From the NCBI GenBank assembly GCA_903839865.1, contig CAIMEE010000621.1:1-58469 (forward strand): a DNA stretch of 58,469 nucleotides, written 5' to 3'. Below the pieces are notes generated by a model. It had not been told where the DNA came from and ran no database searches. It was given only the letters and a program-made list of their open reading frames with translations. Source of the DNA: Enhydrobacter aerosaccus. Lineage in GTDB: Bacteria > Pseudomonadota > Alphaproteobacteria > Reyranellales > Reyranellaceae. The position numbers and the translations under genes are program-made. Below are positions 33,425-43,763 of this stretch, one piece after another (within the stretch, counting starts at the first letter, position 1; each line of letters opens with the position of its first letter).

Positions 33425-33439
33425 AAAATATCTCATTTT
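33425..33439. promoter_or_regulatory. Candidate Lrp site upstream of the AceE-like gene
   Basis: AAAAT-atctc-ATTTT is an inverted repeat with 5-base arms and a 5-base spacer, six bases outside the regulator start. Its arm and spacer lengths are the same as those of the TCACC-tattt-GGTGA element at the other Lrp gene (58221-58235). The arms are A/T-rich, so chance is a real alternative. Confidence 0.35.
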
Positions 33440-33518
33440 CGAGGAATTCTACCCTATACAGCCGCCAAAGCGGGCCAAACGCAAGGATATTCCCCTCCAC
33501 AGGGCGTATCCCGGACAC

Positions 33519-35858
33519 ATGACCACCCTCGCCCCCATCCAGCGCCTGAAGCTGCTCCGCGAGTTGGAGCGCAAGGTCCTGTGGTTGTCCGCCTGGACGA
33601 TCCATCACGCCAACCACATCCGCCCCAACCGCGACGGGCTGAAGGTGGGCGGTCACCAGGCCTCCTGCGCATCGCTGGCGACGGTGATGACGGCGCTCTA
33701 TTTCTCGGTGTTGAAGCCTGAGGATCGCATCGCGGTGAAGCCGCACGCCTCGCCGGTGTTCCACGCCATCCAGTATCTGTTCGGCCACCAGACGCAGCAG
33801 AAGCTCGAGGACTTCCGCAAGCTGGGCGGCGCGCAATCCTATCCTTCGCGCACCAAGGACATCGACGACGTCGATTTCTCGACCGGCTCGGTCGGCCTTG
33901 GCGTCGCGATGACGCTGTTCTCCTCGATCGTGCAGGACTATGTGCGGCTGAAGCAGCTCGCGCCGGCGGAGCTGAAGACCGGCCGCATGGTGGCGCTGGT
34001 CGGCGACGCCGAGCTCGACGAGGGCAACATCTTCGAGGCGCTGCTCGAAGGCTGGAAGCACGATGTTCGCAATCTCTGGTGGGTGATCGACTACAATCGC
34101 CAGAGCCTCGACGGTGTCGTGAACGACCGGCTGTTTGGCCGCATCGGCGAGATGTTCGAGCTGGTCGGCTGGCGCGTCGTCACGCTGAAATACGGCAAGC
34201 TGCTCGAGACCGCGTTCGCACAGCCCGACGGCGATCACCTGCGCGACTGGATCGACGCGTGCCCGAACTCGCTCTACTCGGCGCTGGTCTTCAAGGGCGG
34301 TGCCGGCTGGCGCGAGGCGCTGAACCGCGACCTGAACCAGTATCCCGGCATCCGCCGCATCCTCGAGCATCACGACGACGAGGCGCTGCACCGGCTGATG
34401 ACCAACCTTGCCGGCAACGACATGCAGGCCGTGCTCGACGCCTTCGAGGGTATCGACGACGACACGCCCACCTGCTTCATCGCCTACACGATCAAGGGCC
34501 AGGGCCTGCCCTTCGCCGGCCACAAGGACAATCATTCCGGCCTGATGACCCTCGACCAGATGGCGAGCTTCAAGAAGGGCATGGCGATCCCCGACGGCGC
34601 GGAGTGGGACAAATACGCGGGCCTCAAGGCCACGCCCGCCGAGCTGCAGGGCTTCGTCGACGCCGCACCGTTCAACGCGACGGGCCGCCGCCGGACCGCG
34701 GCGCCCGCGATCGCGATCCCGGCGGCGCTTCCCACGCCCACCGACAAGGAGTCGAGCACGCAGGCGGGCTTCGGCAAGATCCTGAACGCCATCGCCGGCG
34801 AAGACAGCGAGCTTGCCAGGCGCATCGTCACGACGTCGCCCGACGTCTCGGTCTCGACCAACCTCGGCGCCTGGATCAACCGGCGCGGCCTGTTCGGCCA
34901 CACCGAGGCCGAGGACGTGTTCCGCGAGCTCAAGGTCGTGTCGGCCCAGCTCTGGCGCAAGACGCCGCGCGGCCAGCACATCGAGCTGGGCATCGCCGAG
35001 AACAACCTCTTCATCCAGCTGGCGGCCCTCGGCATCAGCCACGAGATCTTCGGCACGCGCCTGTTGCCGATCGGCACGCTCTACGATCCCTTCATCGCCC
35101 GCGGCCTCGATGCGCTGAACTATGCCTGTTACCAGGATGCCCGCTTCATGCTGGTGGCGACGCCGTCGGGCGTGACGCTTGCCCCCGAAGGCGGTGCGCA
35201 CCAGAGCATCCACACGCCGCTGATCGGCATCGGCCAGCCCGGCCTTTTGTCGTACGAGCCGGCCTATGTCGACGAGCTGGCGGTGCTGATGCGCTTCGGT
35301 CTCGAGTACATGCAACAACCGAAGGGCTCGTCGATCTATCTCCGCCTCTCGACGCGGTCGCTGGCGCAGCCCGAGCGCACGCTTACAACGGCGCAGCAGG
35401 CCGACATCGTCTCCGGCGGCTATTGGTACGCCCCACCCGAACAGGACGCAGATGTCGCCATCGTCTGCATGGGTGCGGTGACACCGGAGGCAATTGCCGC
35501 TCACCAGAGCATCACCAGGGACTTCGCCGGCGCCGGTCTGCTGGTCCTGACCTCGCCCGACAAGCTCCATGCCGACTGGCTGGTGGCCCAGCGCAACCGC
35601 GGCCGTACCACCGGAGTCGTCGACCGCACGCCGAGCCCCATCGACCGGTTGCTCGGCGGCCTGGCGCGCGACGCCCGCATCGTCACCGTCATGGACGGCC
35701 ATCCGCTGGCGCTCTCCTGGCTGGGATCGGTGCGCGGCCAGCGGGTTGTCCCGCTCGGCATCGAGACTTTTGGCCAATCGGGCGATATCGGCGATCTCTA
35801 CCGCACCTACAAGCTCGATGCGGCGGCGATCATCGACGCGGTGGCGCGCGCCGTCTAA
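33519..35858 (+). CDS. AceE-like thiamine-diphosphate E1 / transketolase family protein
   Basis: A 779-residue protein resembling homodimeric pyruvate dehydrogenase E1 (AceE, usually about 890 residues) but shorter. GGHQASCASLATVMTALYF, FSTGSVGLGVAM, the TPP motif VGDAELDEGN followed by NRQSLDG, HKDNHSGLM, GIAENNLFIQLAALGIS and GGAHQSIHTPLIG are consecutive conserved blocks. The GDG of the TPP motif reads GDA. No E2 or E3 gene is nearby. It is divergent from an Lrp regulator and leads into mtnA with 9 bp between. It probably decarboxylates or transfers a 2-oxoacid or ketose fragment; the actual substrate is unknown. Confidence 0.8.
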   Translation: MTTLAPIQRLKLLRELERKVLWLSAWTIHHANHIRPNRDGLKVGGHQASCASLATVMTALYFSVLKPEDRIAVKPHASPVFHAIQYLFGHQTQQKLEDFRKLGGAQSYPSRTKDIDDVDFSTGSVGLGVAMTLFSSIVQDYVRLKQLAPAELKTGRMVALVGDAELDEGNIFEALLEGWKHDVRNLWWVIDYNRQSLDGVVNDRLFGRIGEMFELVGWRVVTLKYGKLLETAFAQPDGDHLRDWIDACPNSLYSALVFKGGAGWREALNRDLNQYPGIRRILEHHDDEALHRLMTNLAGNDMQAVLDAFEGIDDDTPTCFIAYTIKGQGLPFAGHKDNHSGLMTLDQMASFKKGMAIPDGAEWDKYAGLKATPAELQGFVDAAPFNATGRRRTAAPAIAIPAALPTPTDKESSTQAGFGKILNAIAGEDSELARRIVTTSPDVSVSTNLGAWINRRGLFGHTEAEDVFRELKVVSAQLWRKTPRGQHIELGIAENNLFIQLAALGISHEIFGTRLLPIGTLYDPFIARGLDALNYACYQDARFMLVATPSGVTLAPEGGAHQSIHTPLIGIGQPGLLSYEPAYVDELAVLMRFGLEYMQQPKGSSIYLRLSTRSLAQPERTLTTAQQADIVSGGYWYAPPEQDADVAIVCMGAVTPEAIAAHQSITRDFAGAGLLVLTSPDKLHADWLVAQRNRGRTTGVVDRTPSPIDRLLGGLARDARIVTVMDGHPLALSWLGSVRGQRVVPLGIETFGQSGDIGDLYRTYKLDAAAIIDAVARAV

Positions 35859-35867
35859 ACTGGCGGC

Positions 35868-36965
35868 ATGAAAGTAGACGGCAAGCCCTACCGCACCATC
35901 TGGCTCGGCGCCGACGGCACGACCGTGCAGGCGATCGACCAGACCCTCCTCCCGCACAAATTCGTGGTGCGCGATTTCAGGACCATGGAGGACGCCGAGA
36001 AGGCGATCCGCACCATGATCGTGCGCGGCGCGCCGCTGATCGGCGCCGCCGCTGCCTACGGCATGGCGTTGGCGATGGCCGCCGATCCGTCCGACGCGGG
36101 CCTCAAGCGCGGCTACGACGTGCTGATGGCGTCGCGGCCCACCGCGGTGAACCTGCGCTGGGCGCTCGACGATTTGCGCGCCCTTCTATCCCCCCTTGCC
36201 CGCGGAAAGCGCCGGGACGCCGCGTACAAGCGCGCCGCCGAGATCTGCGACGAGGATGCCGACATCTGCCGCCGCATCGGCGAGAATGGCCTCGGCCTGA
36301 TCCGGAAGCTGAAGCCGCGTTCGGGCGAACGCATCAACGCGCTGACCCATTGCAACGCGGGCTGGCTCGCGACCGTCGACTGGGGCACGGCCCTGTCGCC
36401 GATCTACCAGGCGCACGATGCCGGCATTCCGATCCATGTCTGGGTCGACGAAACGCGACCGCGCAACCAGGGCGCCAGCCTGACGGCATGGGAGCTCAGC
36501 AAGCACGGCGTGCCACACACCGTGATCGCCGACAATGCCGGCGGCCACCTGATGCAGCACGGCAAGGTCGACTTCTGCATCGTCGGCACCGATCGCACGA
36601 CCAGGCGCGGCGATGTCTGCAACAAGATCGGCACCTATCTCAAGGCGCTGGCGGCGCATGACAACGGCGTGCCCTTCTATGTCGGCCTGCCCTATCCGAC
36701 CATCGACTGGACGATCTCGGACGGTCATCGCGAAATCCCGATCGAGGAGCGCAGCCCGATCGAGGTCTCACGCATGGCGGGACGCACGGCGAGCGGCGAG
36801 GTCGTCGCCGTCGATATCCTTCCCGAGGGCAGCCCGGCCGCCAATCCTGCCTTCGATGTCACGCCGGCGCGGCTGGTAACGGCGCTGGTCACCGAGCGCG
36901 GCGTCTGCCCGGCGAGCGAAGCCGGTCTCCTCTCGCTCTATCCCGAGCAGGCCAAAGCGGCGTGA
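35868..36965 (+). CDS. mtnA: S-methyl-5-thioribose-1-phosphate isomerase
   Basis: A 365-residue MtnA of normal length. The catalytic cysteine (Cys162 in THCNAG) and aspartate (Asp241 in [10 protein letters not shown]) are both present, with [37 protein letters not shown] and [12 protein letters not shown]. It converts methylthioribose-1-phosphate to methylthioribulose-1-phosphate in methionine salvage. No other mtn genes are seen in the window. It follows an AceE-like gene and overlaps an MFS gene by 4 bp. Confidence 0.92.
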   Translation: MKVDGKPYRTIWLGADGTTVQAIDQTLLPHKFVVRDFRTMEDAEKAIRTMIVRGAPLIGAAAAYGMALAMAADPSDAGLKRGYDVLMASRPTAVNLRWALDDLRALLSPLARGKRRDAAYKRAAEICDEDADICRRIGENGLGLIRKLKPRSGERINALTHCNAGWLATVDWGTALSPIYQAHDAGIPIHVWVDETRPRNQGASLTAWELSKHGVPHTVIADNAGGHLMQHGKVDFCIVGTDRTTRRGDVCNKIGTYLKALAAHDNGVPFYVGLPYPTIDWTISDGHREIPIEERSPIEVSRMAGRTASGEVVAVDILPEGSPAANPAFDVTPARLVTALVTERGVCPASEAGLLSLYPEQAKAA

Positions 36966-38149
36966 CGCTCACGCCCACGGCGCGCGCCGTCGCGGGTCTC
37001 GGCTTCACCCAGATCGTGGGCTGGGGCACCACCTTCCTGATGCCCTCGGTGCTGGGCCGCCACATCCAGGACGACCTCCACATGCCGACCGAACTGGTGT
37101 TCGCCGGCATCACCATCCTCTTCGCCGTCGGCGCGTTCCTGGCGCCCAGGGTCGGCCGCCGCATCGACCGCACCGGCCCGCGCCTCATCATGACGGCGGG
37201 CTCGATCGTCTACGGCCTGTCCCTGCTCGCCACATCGCTGAGCCAGGGACCCGTCGTCTATCTCCTGAGCTGGGCCGGCATGGGTGTGGCCTCGACCCTG
37301 GCGCTCAGTGTGCCGTCCTCCATTGCCCTGGCCCAGATCGCGGGACCGCGCGCGCGGCAGGCGATCTCGATGCTGACGATCATCGGCGGCTTCGCCTCGA
37401 CGGCGTTCTGGCCGCTCTCCGGCGCGCTCGAAACGCTGGTCGGCTGGCGCGGCACGGTCGCGATCTATGCCGCCGTGCATCTCTTTGGCTGCGCGCCGAT
37501 CCATTTCTTCATGCTGCCGAAATCCGCGCCCGTCCTGTCGCACGGCACGGGCAGCGCCGCGACGGGCGGCGGCGTGCCGCCCGAGATCCGGCCGCAGGTC
37601 TACCGGCTGCTCTCGATCTCGCTCTGCTTCGGCGCCTTCGTCTTCACCGGCATGATCGTCTACATGATCGAGGTGCTGCGCGCGCTCGGCCACTCGGCGG
37701 CGTCCGCCGTCTTCCTGGGTTCGATGGTCGGCCCGGCGCAGGTCGGCATCCGCGCCTTCGAACTGCTGTTCGGCCATCGCTATTCGATCATGAAGTCCGC
37801 CGTCTTCGGCTCGGCGCTGCTGCCGCTGTGCCTGGTCGGCGCCCTGGCGGCTGGCGGCAATGTCGGCGTGGCCCTCGTCTGCATGATCGCCTACGGCATG
37901 TCGAACGGCCTCAAGGCCGTGCAGCGCTCGACCCTGCCGCTGGCCCTGTTCGGCCGCGGCCAGTTCGGCGCCTACGTCGGCCGGCTCGCCCTGCCGCAGG
38001 GAATCGTGTCCGCAGCGGCGCCGGTCGTGCTCGCGACCGTCCTCGACCATTTTGGCGCTACAGGCGTGCTGTCGCTCAATCTCGTGTTCGGCACGATCTC
38101 GCTGGTCACGATGGTGATGCTGGCGCGCCTGGCCAGGTTCATCCGCTGA
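36962..38149 (+). CDS. Major facilitator superfamily transporter
   Basis: A 395-residue MFS permease with 11-12 hydrophobic segments. The loop between helices 2 and 3 reads [17 protein letters not shown], the MFS motif A region. The N-terminus begins [23 protein letters not shown], a form I associate with small-solute exporters or importers of oxalate/formate antiporter type; the exact class is not clear. The GTG start overlaps the mtnA stop (GTGA). It likely moves a substrate or product related to the mtnA operon. Confidence 0.85.
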   Translation: MTLTPTARAVAGLGFTQIVGWGTTFLMPSVLGRHIQDDLHMPTELVFAGITILFAVGAFLAPRVGRRIDRTGPRLIMTAGSIVYGLSLLATSLSQGPVVYLLSWAGMGVASTLALSVPSSIALAQIAGPRARQAISMLTIIGGFASTAFWPLSGALETLVGWRGTVAIYAAVHLFGCAPIHFFMLPKSAPVLSHGTGSAATGGGVPPEIRPQVYRLLSISLCFGAFVFTGMIVYMIEVLRALGHSAASAVFLGSMVGPAQVGIRAFELLFGHRYSIMKSAVFGSALLPLCLVGALAAGGNVGVALVCMIAYGMSNGLKAVQRSTLPLALFGRGQFGAYVGRLALPQGIVSAAAPVVLATVLDHFGATGVLSLNLVFGTISLVTMVMLARLARFIR

Positions 38150-38232
38150 GTGCATCCGTTCATAAATCGACACAATTTGCAGCGGCGGCCGGTCACGGCG
38201 CGGACTATTCTCCGCCCGAAGGAATGCCCTGA

Positions 38233-39846
38233 ATGACCTCCCGCCCCCGCATAGAAGCGTTCAAGATCGACCCTTACGGCTACGAGCTCGTGCCGAGCGC
38301 ACCGCTGCGCGACTGGATGGACGCCTTTCCCGACCGGCATCCTTACCGCTGCCTGCCGCTGTCGATCGCCAACGCCCATGGCTGGGACGTGCTGTGCCCG
38401 GCCACGATCGACGTCACCTGGAACGGCGGGCCGCTGGTTGCGGACCTGACGGTCGAGCTCGTGGGAGAGATGCCGGGCAAGCTCAACATCGAGCACTTTG
38501 CGCGCTCGAACTTCTCGCGCGGCATTGTCACCCTGCACACCAGCTACCTGTTCCGCACGCCTGCCGACTGGGACATCCTGGTAAGCGGCCCGTTCAACCG
38601 GCCCAAGGCCAATGCCTATCCGCTGACCGGCATCATCGAGAGCGACTGGCTGCCGTATCCGTTCACCATGAACTGGCAGATCATGTCTCCTGGAACGGTA
38701 CGCTTCGAGAAGGGCGAGCCGTTCTGCACCATCCTGCCCATCCCCAAGCACTACATCGAGGACTGGGAGATGGTCGTTCACGAATTGAGCGACGATCCCG
38801 TGCTCGCCGCCGAGCAACAGACTTTCCGGCAATCGCGCGACGGGTTCATGAAGAAGCTCAATGCCGGCGAGCCCGCCGCCGTGAAGCAGGGCTGGCAGCG
38901 TCACTATTTCGTTGGCCGTCACCCCGACGGCACGCGCGTCGACGAGCATTCCAACAAGCTTCGGGTCGCGGAGCCGGTGTACGCCGGAGGCACGCGTCCC
39001 CTCTATGCCAAAGACAGGCCATCCAGCGAGGCTGCGGCAAGATTGTTGATCGCGGAAGAGCGCGGCGTGCAGCCCGACACCACCGATGTCTCGATAGAGG
39101 ACGTGGCCGCAGTGGACGCGGAACCCGCGCGGTGGCGGCAGACCAGCGTGCTGGAATACATCGACAATGCACAGAGCGCGCTCAACGTCGAAGGGCGCAA
39201 ACGCCTGAACAACGGCGTGTTCACGCCCTCCCGGAACACGATCGAGATCCCGGGCCCTATCGACCCCGCCACGCTCGACTTCATTTTCGCACCAGGCTTC
39301 CTGTCGGTGGAAGACTGCAGGGTCCTCTCCGCCGCCTCGCGCGAGCTTTCGCCGCTGCAACTCGTCGAAAGCATCAAGGAAGACTACTGGTCGAACCGGA
39401 TCCTCGACTATCCCGACATACTGCGCGAGCGGCCCGAGGCGGCGCGGATCATCGTCGAGACGCAGCGCCGCATCACCCAGCGCCTCCGGCAATTCTACGA
39501 GCTGAACGCGCCGGTCTATGCCGACTTCGTGCATATGGTCCAGTGGCGCGAGGGCATGCTCCTCCACCCGCACGCCGATCGCGCGAACCCCGACGGTTCG
39601 CCGCACGGCATGCCGTGGCGCGACTTCGCGAGCATCGTCTACCTGAACGACGACTATGAAGGCGGCGCGTTCTATTTCACCGCGCTCGACATGCTGATCA
39701 AGCCCAAGGCCGGCACTCTGGTCGCCTTCACCGGCGGCTTCCACCACGAGCACGGCATAACCACCATCACCAAGGGCACGCGCATCACGCTGCCGGCCTT
39801 CTACACCTTCGACGAAAGCCGCAAGGACAAGCGCGTCTATCCCTGA
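38233..39846 (+). CDS. DUF6065 / 2OG-Fe(II) oxygenase fusion protein
   Basis: A 537-residue two-domain protein. Residues 1-250 are a DUF6065 domain: [57 protein letters not shown] and PFTMNWQ. Residues 330-537 form a prolyl-hydroxylase-type 2-oxoglutarate dioxygenase with PGFLS, HPHAD as the HxD pair near 440, [17 protein letters not shown] and [18 protein letters not shown] supplying the distal His and the 2-oxoglutarate arginine. A linker of about 80 residues connects them. GAAGGAA precedes the ATG. The gene is transcribed alone; its end overlaps the 3' end of fumC by 10 bp. It probably hydroxylates a peptide or small molecule, the DUF6065 part being a partner or specificity domain. Confidence 0.8.
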   Translation: MTSRPRIEAFKIDPYGYELVPSAPLRDWMDAFPDRHPYRCLPLSIANAHGWDVLCPATIDVTWNGGPLVADLTVELVGEMPGKLNIEHFARSNFSRGIVTLHTSYLFRTPADWDILVSGPFNRPKANAYPLTGIIESDWLPYPFTMNWQIMSPGTVRFEKGEPFCTILPIPKHYIEDWEMVVHELSDDPVLAAEQQTFRQSRDGFMKKLNAGEPAAVKQGWQRHYFVGRHPDGTRVDEHSNKLRVAEPVYAGGTRPLYAKDRPSSEAAARLLIAEERGVQPDTTDVSIEDVAAVDAEPARWRQTSVLEYIDNAQSALNVEGRKRLNNGVFTPSRNTIEIPGPIDPATLDFIFAPGFLSVEDCRVLSAASRELSPLQLVESIKEDYWSNRILDYPDILRERPEAARIIVETQRRITQRLRQFYELNAPVYADFVHMVQWREGMLLHPHADRANPDGSPHGMPWRDFASIVYLNDDYEGGAFYFTALDMLIKPKAGTLVAFTGGFHHEHGITTITKGTRITLPAFYTFDESRKDKRVYP

Positions 39847-41243
39847 GGGCCGGCGACGTAGGGCGTCACCATTTTCCTCGGATCGACGACGCGATCGAAC
39901 TCCGCCTCGCCGACGAAGCCCAGCGCCATCGCCGCCGCCTTGAGCGTGAGATCGTGCTCCATGGCGTGATGTGCGATCTGCGAGGCCTTGTCGTAGCCTA
40001 TCACCGGCGCGAGCGCGGTCACCAGCATCAGCGAGCGCTCGAGGTACTCGGCGATCTTCTTGCGGTTGGGCTCGGTGCCCTCGATCATGTACTTGCGGAA
40101 ATTGGTGCAGCCGTCGGCCAGCAGCACGATCGACGACAGCACATTGTGGATCATCAGCGGCTTGTAGACGTTCATCTCGAGGAAGCCGCCGGCGCCGCCG
40201 AATCCCACCGCCACGTCGTTGGCCATCACCTGCACCGCCAGCATGGTGAGCGCTTCGGCCTGCGTGGGATTGACCTTGCCCGGCATGATCGAGGAGCCCG
40301 GCTCGTTCTCCGGCAGGATCAGCTCCGCGAGGCCCGCACGCGGCCCGCAGGCCAGCAGCCTTATGTCGTTCGCGATCTTGAAGAGCGAGCCCGCGAGCGT
40401 CCGCAGAGTGCCTGAGAGCTGCACCAGCGCATCGTGGGAGCCCATGACCGTGAACTTGTTGGGCGCCGATTCGAATGGCAGGCCCGTCAGCTTGGCGATC
40501 TCCGCCGCCGCCGCCTCGGCAAAACCGGGAGCGGCATTGATGCCGGTGCCGACCGCCGTGCCGCCCAGCGCCTGGAGGTAGACGCTCTTCAGCGCATCGT
40601 CGAGGCGCAGGAGATTGTCGTCGAGCAGGCCGACGTAGCCCGACCATTCCTGGCCGAGCGTGATCGGCGTCGCGTCCTGCAGATGCGTTCGGCCGATCTT
40701 CACGATGTCCATCCACGCCTCGGCCTTGAGATGGAGTGCATCGCGCAGAGCCCTCACCGACGGGATGAGCTGCCTGGTCGTCTCGACGGCGGCGGCGATG
40801 TACATGGCCGCCGGAAAATTGTCGTTCGACGATTGCGACATGTTGACGTGATCGTTGGGGTGCACCGGCTTCTTGGAGCCGAGGGCAGCGCCCACGATCT
40901 GGCTGGAGCGGTTGGAGATCACCTCGTTCACGTTCATGTTGAACTGCGTGCCGCTGCCAGTCATCCAGACGTGCAACGGGAACATATCGCGATGCCGGCC
41001 GGCCAGGATCTCGTCGCAGGCTTGTACGATCAGCTTGTGCACGTCGGCAGGAAGGCGTCCGCTCGCCAGATTGACGTTGGCGCAGGCCTTCTTCAGCACC
41101 GCATAGGCGCCGATCATCTCACGCGGCATAAGGTCCTTGCCGATGCTGAAATGCTCGATCGAGCGCTGGGTCTGCGCGCCCCATAATTTGTCGGCGGCGA
41201 CGAGAATTTCGCCCATGCTGTCGACTTCCTTGCGCATGTCCAT
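39837..41243 (-). CDS. fumC: Class II fumarate hydratase
   Basis: A 468-residue fumarase of standard length. [20 protein letters not shown]-type [58 protein letters not shown] and the signature [17 protein letters not shown] are all present. It interconverts fumarate and malate in the citric acid cycle; aspartase and argininosuccinate lyase differ in these blocks. AAAGGAGC lies just upstream of the ATG at 41243. The start is only 22 bp from the divergent alpha/beta hydrolase start. Confidence 0.94.
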   Translation of the reverse strand: MDMRKEVDSMGEILVAADKLWGAQTQRSIEHFSIGKDLMPREMIGAYAVLKKACANVNLASGRLPADVHKLIVQACDEILAGRHRDMFPLHVWMTGSGTQFNMNVNEVISNRSSQIVGAALGSKKPVHPNDHVNMSQSSNDNFPAAMYIAAAVETTRQLIPSVRALRDALHLKAEAWMDIVKIGRTHLQDATPITLGQEWSGYVGLLDDNLLRLDDALKSVYLQALGGTAVGTGINAAPGFAEAAAAEIAKLTGLPFESAPNKFTVMGSHDALVQLSGTLRTLAGSLFKIANDIRLLACGPRAGLAELILPENEPGSSIMPGKVNPTQAEALTMLAVQVMANDVAVGFGGAGGFLEMNVYKPLMIHNVLSSIVLLADGCTNFRKYMIEGTEPNRKKIAEYLERSLMLVTALAPVIGYDKASQIAHHAMEHDLTLKAAAMALGFVGEAEFDRVVDPRKMVTPYVAGPQG

Positions 41244-41265
41244 GATTTGGGCTCCTTTGCCGCCA

Positions 41266-41946
41266 ATGCGTACGCTTGTGCTTCTGCCCGGCTTCATGTG
41301 CGATGCCGATCTCTGGACGGATATGGTGCCCGATCTCGAGAAGATCGGCCATCTTCACTACGGCAACGTCTACGCCGACGACACGCTCGAAGGCATGGCC
41401 CGGCGCGTTCTGGCCGAAGCTCCCGAGAAATTCGTGCTGGTCGGCTTCTCGATGGGCGGCTTCGTGGCGCGCGTGCTCACCCTGATGGCGCCAGAAAGAG
41501 TGGCAGGCGTCGCCTTCGTCGCGACCTCGGCGCGCGAATACACCATGGAAGAACGCGAGCGCCGCCGGCAGGGTTTCCTGCCGGGCAACCGGCCGAAGGC
41601 CAACGGCAACGCACTGGGCCTCCATCCCGATCGCGACCGCGATCCCGTCCTGCTCGACCGGCTGCGCGGCATGCAGAAGCGGCTGGGGCCCGAGGTGCGC
41701 AAGCGGCAGTCGGCGCTGATTCGCAGGGACGGCTACCAGGACCTTAAGCACATCGCCTGCCCCGCCGTCGTCATCGCCTGCCGCCAGGATCGTCTGCGCA
41801 CCCTCGCGGAGACCGAGCGCATGGCGGAGAACCTGCCCCAGGCACGCTTCGAGGTGATCGAGGACTGCGGCCACATGGCGCCACTCGAGCGGCCGCGCGA
41901 GCTTGCGACCCTGCTCGCCGACTGGGTGGCGCGCAACCAACTGTAG
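41266..41946 (+). CDS. Alpha/beta hydrolase
   Basis: A 226-residue alpha/beta-hydrolase. The nucleophile elbow is GFSMGG near 64-69 (Ser nucleophile), [10 protein letters not shown] carries the acidic residue and [11 protein letters not shown] the catalytic His. The oxyanion region is [12 protein letters not shown]. These small enzymes hydrolyse esters or lactones. The start chosen is ATG 41266; an ATG at 41242 would overlap the fumC start. No ribosome binding site is seen, which with the 22-bp divergent gap points to leaderless or weak translation. Substrate unknown. Confidence 0.82.
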   Translation: MRTLVLLPGFMCDADLWTDMVPDLEKIGHLHYGNVYADDTLEGMARRVLAEAPEKFVLVGFSMGGFVARVLTLMAPERVAGVAFVATSAREYTMEERERRRQGFLPGNRPKANGNALGLHPDRDRDPVLLDRLRGMQKRLGPEVRKRQSALIRRDGYQDLKHIACPAVVIACRQDRLRTLAETERMAENLPQARFEVIEDCGHMAPLERPRELATLLADWVARNQL

Positions 41947-42019
41947 AAGACAGCCTCTTGCGTTGTCGGCCTGACCGCCCGAAGCTCCGACGGTTTGATG
42001 CCATCGGCAGGAGGTCTTC

Positions 42020-42355
42020 ATGGTTTCACTTAGCAAACTGCGGTTGGCGGCGACGACGATCGCTGCTGGCATAACGCTGCATGCGGGCGCAGCACTGGCA
42101 GACGCGATCGACGGCGACTGGTGTCACGCCGATGGCCGGCGCCTGTCGATCAACGGTCCCGACATCGTGACGCCCGGCGGCGCGCGGCTGAAGGGCGACT
42201 ACGACCGCCACCATTTTTCCTACGTCGCGCCCGTCAGCGAACCGGGCGCGGGAGCACCCGTTGCGATGGTGTTGCAAGGAGAGCTCCAGATGGAGCTGAA
42301 GCCGTCCTCGGGCGACCTTCAGACATGGCGGCGCTGCGGCAAGCCGATCAGCTAG
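42020..42355 (+). CDS. Secreted hypothetical protein (111 aa)
   Basis: A 111-residue protein with an N-terminal signal peptide (LRLAATTIAAGITLHAGAALA, cleavage near ALA-DA at about 27). The mature part begins IDGDWCHADGRRLSINGPDIVTP, with a GDYDRHHFSY segment and two cysteines that may bond. Proteins of this look are common in alphaproteobacteria and uncharacterised. AGGAGG at 42009-42014 precedes the ATG. It is alone between the hydrolase and the convergent acetamidase gene. Confidence 0.65.
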   Translation: MVSLSKLRLAATTIAAGITLHAGAALADAIDGDWCHADGRRLSINGPDIVTPGGARLKGDYDRHHFSYVAPVSEPGAGAPVAMVLQGELQMELKPSSGDLQTWRRCGKPIS

Positions 42356-42370
42356 GCCGGGCAACCGGCG

Positions 42371-43753
42371 TCATCCAGCCGGGAAGATGTTCTTGCGCAC
42401 GATCGCGTGCACGCCCCAATTGCCATCGACCACTTGCGTCACGCCGAAGTCGACCGCGATCGACATCAGGCTGATCGCCTCGTCCTCGGTGAGCTTTTTC
42501 GCCGTCATCAGGAAGCGCCGCATCTTGCGGAAGGCATCGCGCATCGCGCCGTCGACGGAGGATTTCTGGAAGATGTCCGACTGCGCAGTGGCGCCGAGAT
42601 CGGCGAGATAATTCGGATAGCTGAAGCCCTGCAACACCCATTCACTGGCCGTCTCGATCATCGGGAAGTCGACCGCTTCGAGCGGCGCGCCGGCGAGCGC
42701 GGCCTTCTTGTGCAGGACGAGCTGGAACGTGCCGGTGAGCGAGCACTCGATCGCCGTGCCGCAGAGTTCCGAGTCGCCCTGCGACGCATGCGGATCGCCG
42801 ACTGACAACAGCGCGCCCGGCACCGCCACCGGATAATAGACCGATGCGCCCTTGCCGATGCGCCAGTTGTCGATGTTGCCGCCGGTATAGGAGGGTGGCA
42901 CCGAGTTCACGTCGTCGGCTTCTCCGGGCGCCAGGCCCATCACGCCGAAGTGCGGGCGGACCGGCACACGCACGCCCTTCAACACATCCCATTTGCGCTC
43001 GGTCTTGCTGTGATCGACCGGCAGGCCCGGGTAGTCGATCGTCGGATGCGCGACGCCGAACGGATCGACCACCGTCGGCCACTTGAACGAGTAGACGGCC
43101 TGGGCCCAGTCGCGTTCGCCGCTGGCGTCGACTTCGTAGATCGTCACGACCTCGCGCTTCTCGCCCGTCAGGAAGTCGTTGTAGTGGTAGCCCCAGTTGG
43201 CGGCCGCGTTGCTGCCGAAACAGAGACCCTTGAACTTTGGGTTGGCCGAGGGCCGCGGCACGACATCGAGGATGCGGACTTCGAGGATGTCGCCGGGCTC
43301 AGCGCCGCGCACGAACACAGGGCCGGTGCAGATGTGGACGCCCAGCCCCTTGCCGTCGCCGGCACCCGCGCCGCGGCGGAACACGCCCTTCTTGTCCTTG
43401 GTCCAGAGGTAGACGCTTTCGGCGCCCGGATCGCCCTCGATCATGCGCTCGTGATCGTCGCTTGCCTGATGGGTCAGCGCCTCGATGGTGATCACGTCGC
43501 CAGGATCGACCTCGACCTGCGGCTTCAGGTTCTTGCTGAAGAAGCCCCAGTGAACCGTGTCGGCATTGGCCGGCAGATGATGATGTCTCGCCGCGGCCGC
43601 GCGTTTCGGCAAAGGAGACGTGGGCACGCCGGCAATCAAACCCTTCGCAAAACGACTCTTCAAGAACGACCGCCGCTCGCGCGCCATGTCCTCCTGGAAT
43701 TTCGCCAGATGCGCCTCGAAGGCGGGACAGGTCGGATCGTCGCCTCGGCACAT
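42371..43753 (-). CDS. Acetamidase/formamidase family protein
   Basis: A 460-residue member of the acetamidase/formamidase family (FmdA/AmdA type). HHHLPANADTVHWGFF, GDVITIEALTHQASDD, GVHICTGPVFVRGAEPGDILEVRILDV, VPVRPHFGVMGLAP, PPSYTGGNIDNWRIGKG and SVGDPHASQGDSELCGTAIE are the expected blocks. It releases ammonia from short amides. AGGAGGGG precedes the ATG at 43753; an upstream in-frame start at 43801 lies within the ridA gene. It follows ridA by 10 bp in a four-gene minus operon (epimerase, SDR, RidA, amidase). Confidence 0.88.
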   Translation of the reverse strand: MCRGDDPTCPAFEAHLAKFQEDMARERRSFLKSRFAKGLIAGVPTSPLPKRAAAARHHHLPANADTVHWGFFSKNLKPQVEVDPGDVITIEALTHQASDDHERMIEGDPGAESVYLWTKDKKGVFRRGAGAGDGKGLGVHICTGPVFVRGAEPGDILEVRILDVVPRPSANPKFKGLCFGSNAAANWGYHYNDFLTGEKREVVTIYEVDASGERDWAQAVYSFKWPTVVDPFGVAHPTIDYPGLPVDHSKTERKWDVLKGVRVPVRPHFGVMGLAPGEADDVNSVPPSYTGGNIDNWRIGKGASVYYPVAVPGALLSVGDPHASQGDSELCGTAIECSLTGTFQLVLHKKAALAGAPLEAVDFPMIETASEWVLQGFSYPNYLADLGATAQSDIFQKSSVDGAMRDAFRKMRRFLMTAKKLTEDEAISLMSIAVDFGVTQVVDGNWGVHAIVRKNIFPAG

Positions 43754-43763
43754 CGTCCCCTCC

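Noticed and set aside
36496..36513. Sigma-54-like pattern on the minus strand inside mtnA (AGCAA ... CGTGCCA)
   Set aside because: The spacing is six instead of four bases and it sits within a coding region facing no gene start.
42371..43753. Twin-arginine-like motif RRSFLK at residues 27-32 of the acetamidase
   Set aside because: No hydrophobic core follows, and the segment FLKSRFAKGLIAGVP looks like the normal N-terminus of this cytoplasmic family, so I do not call a Tat signal.
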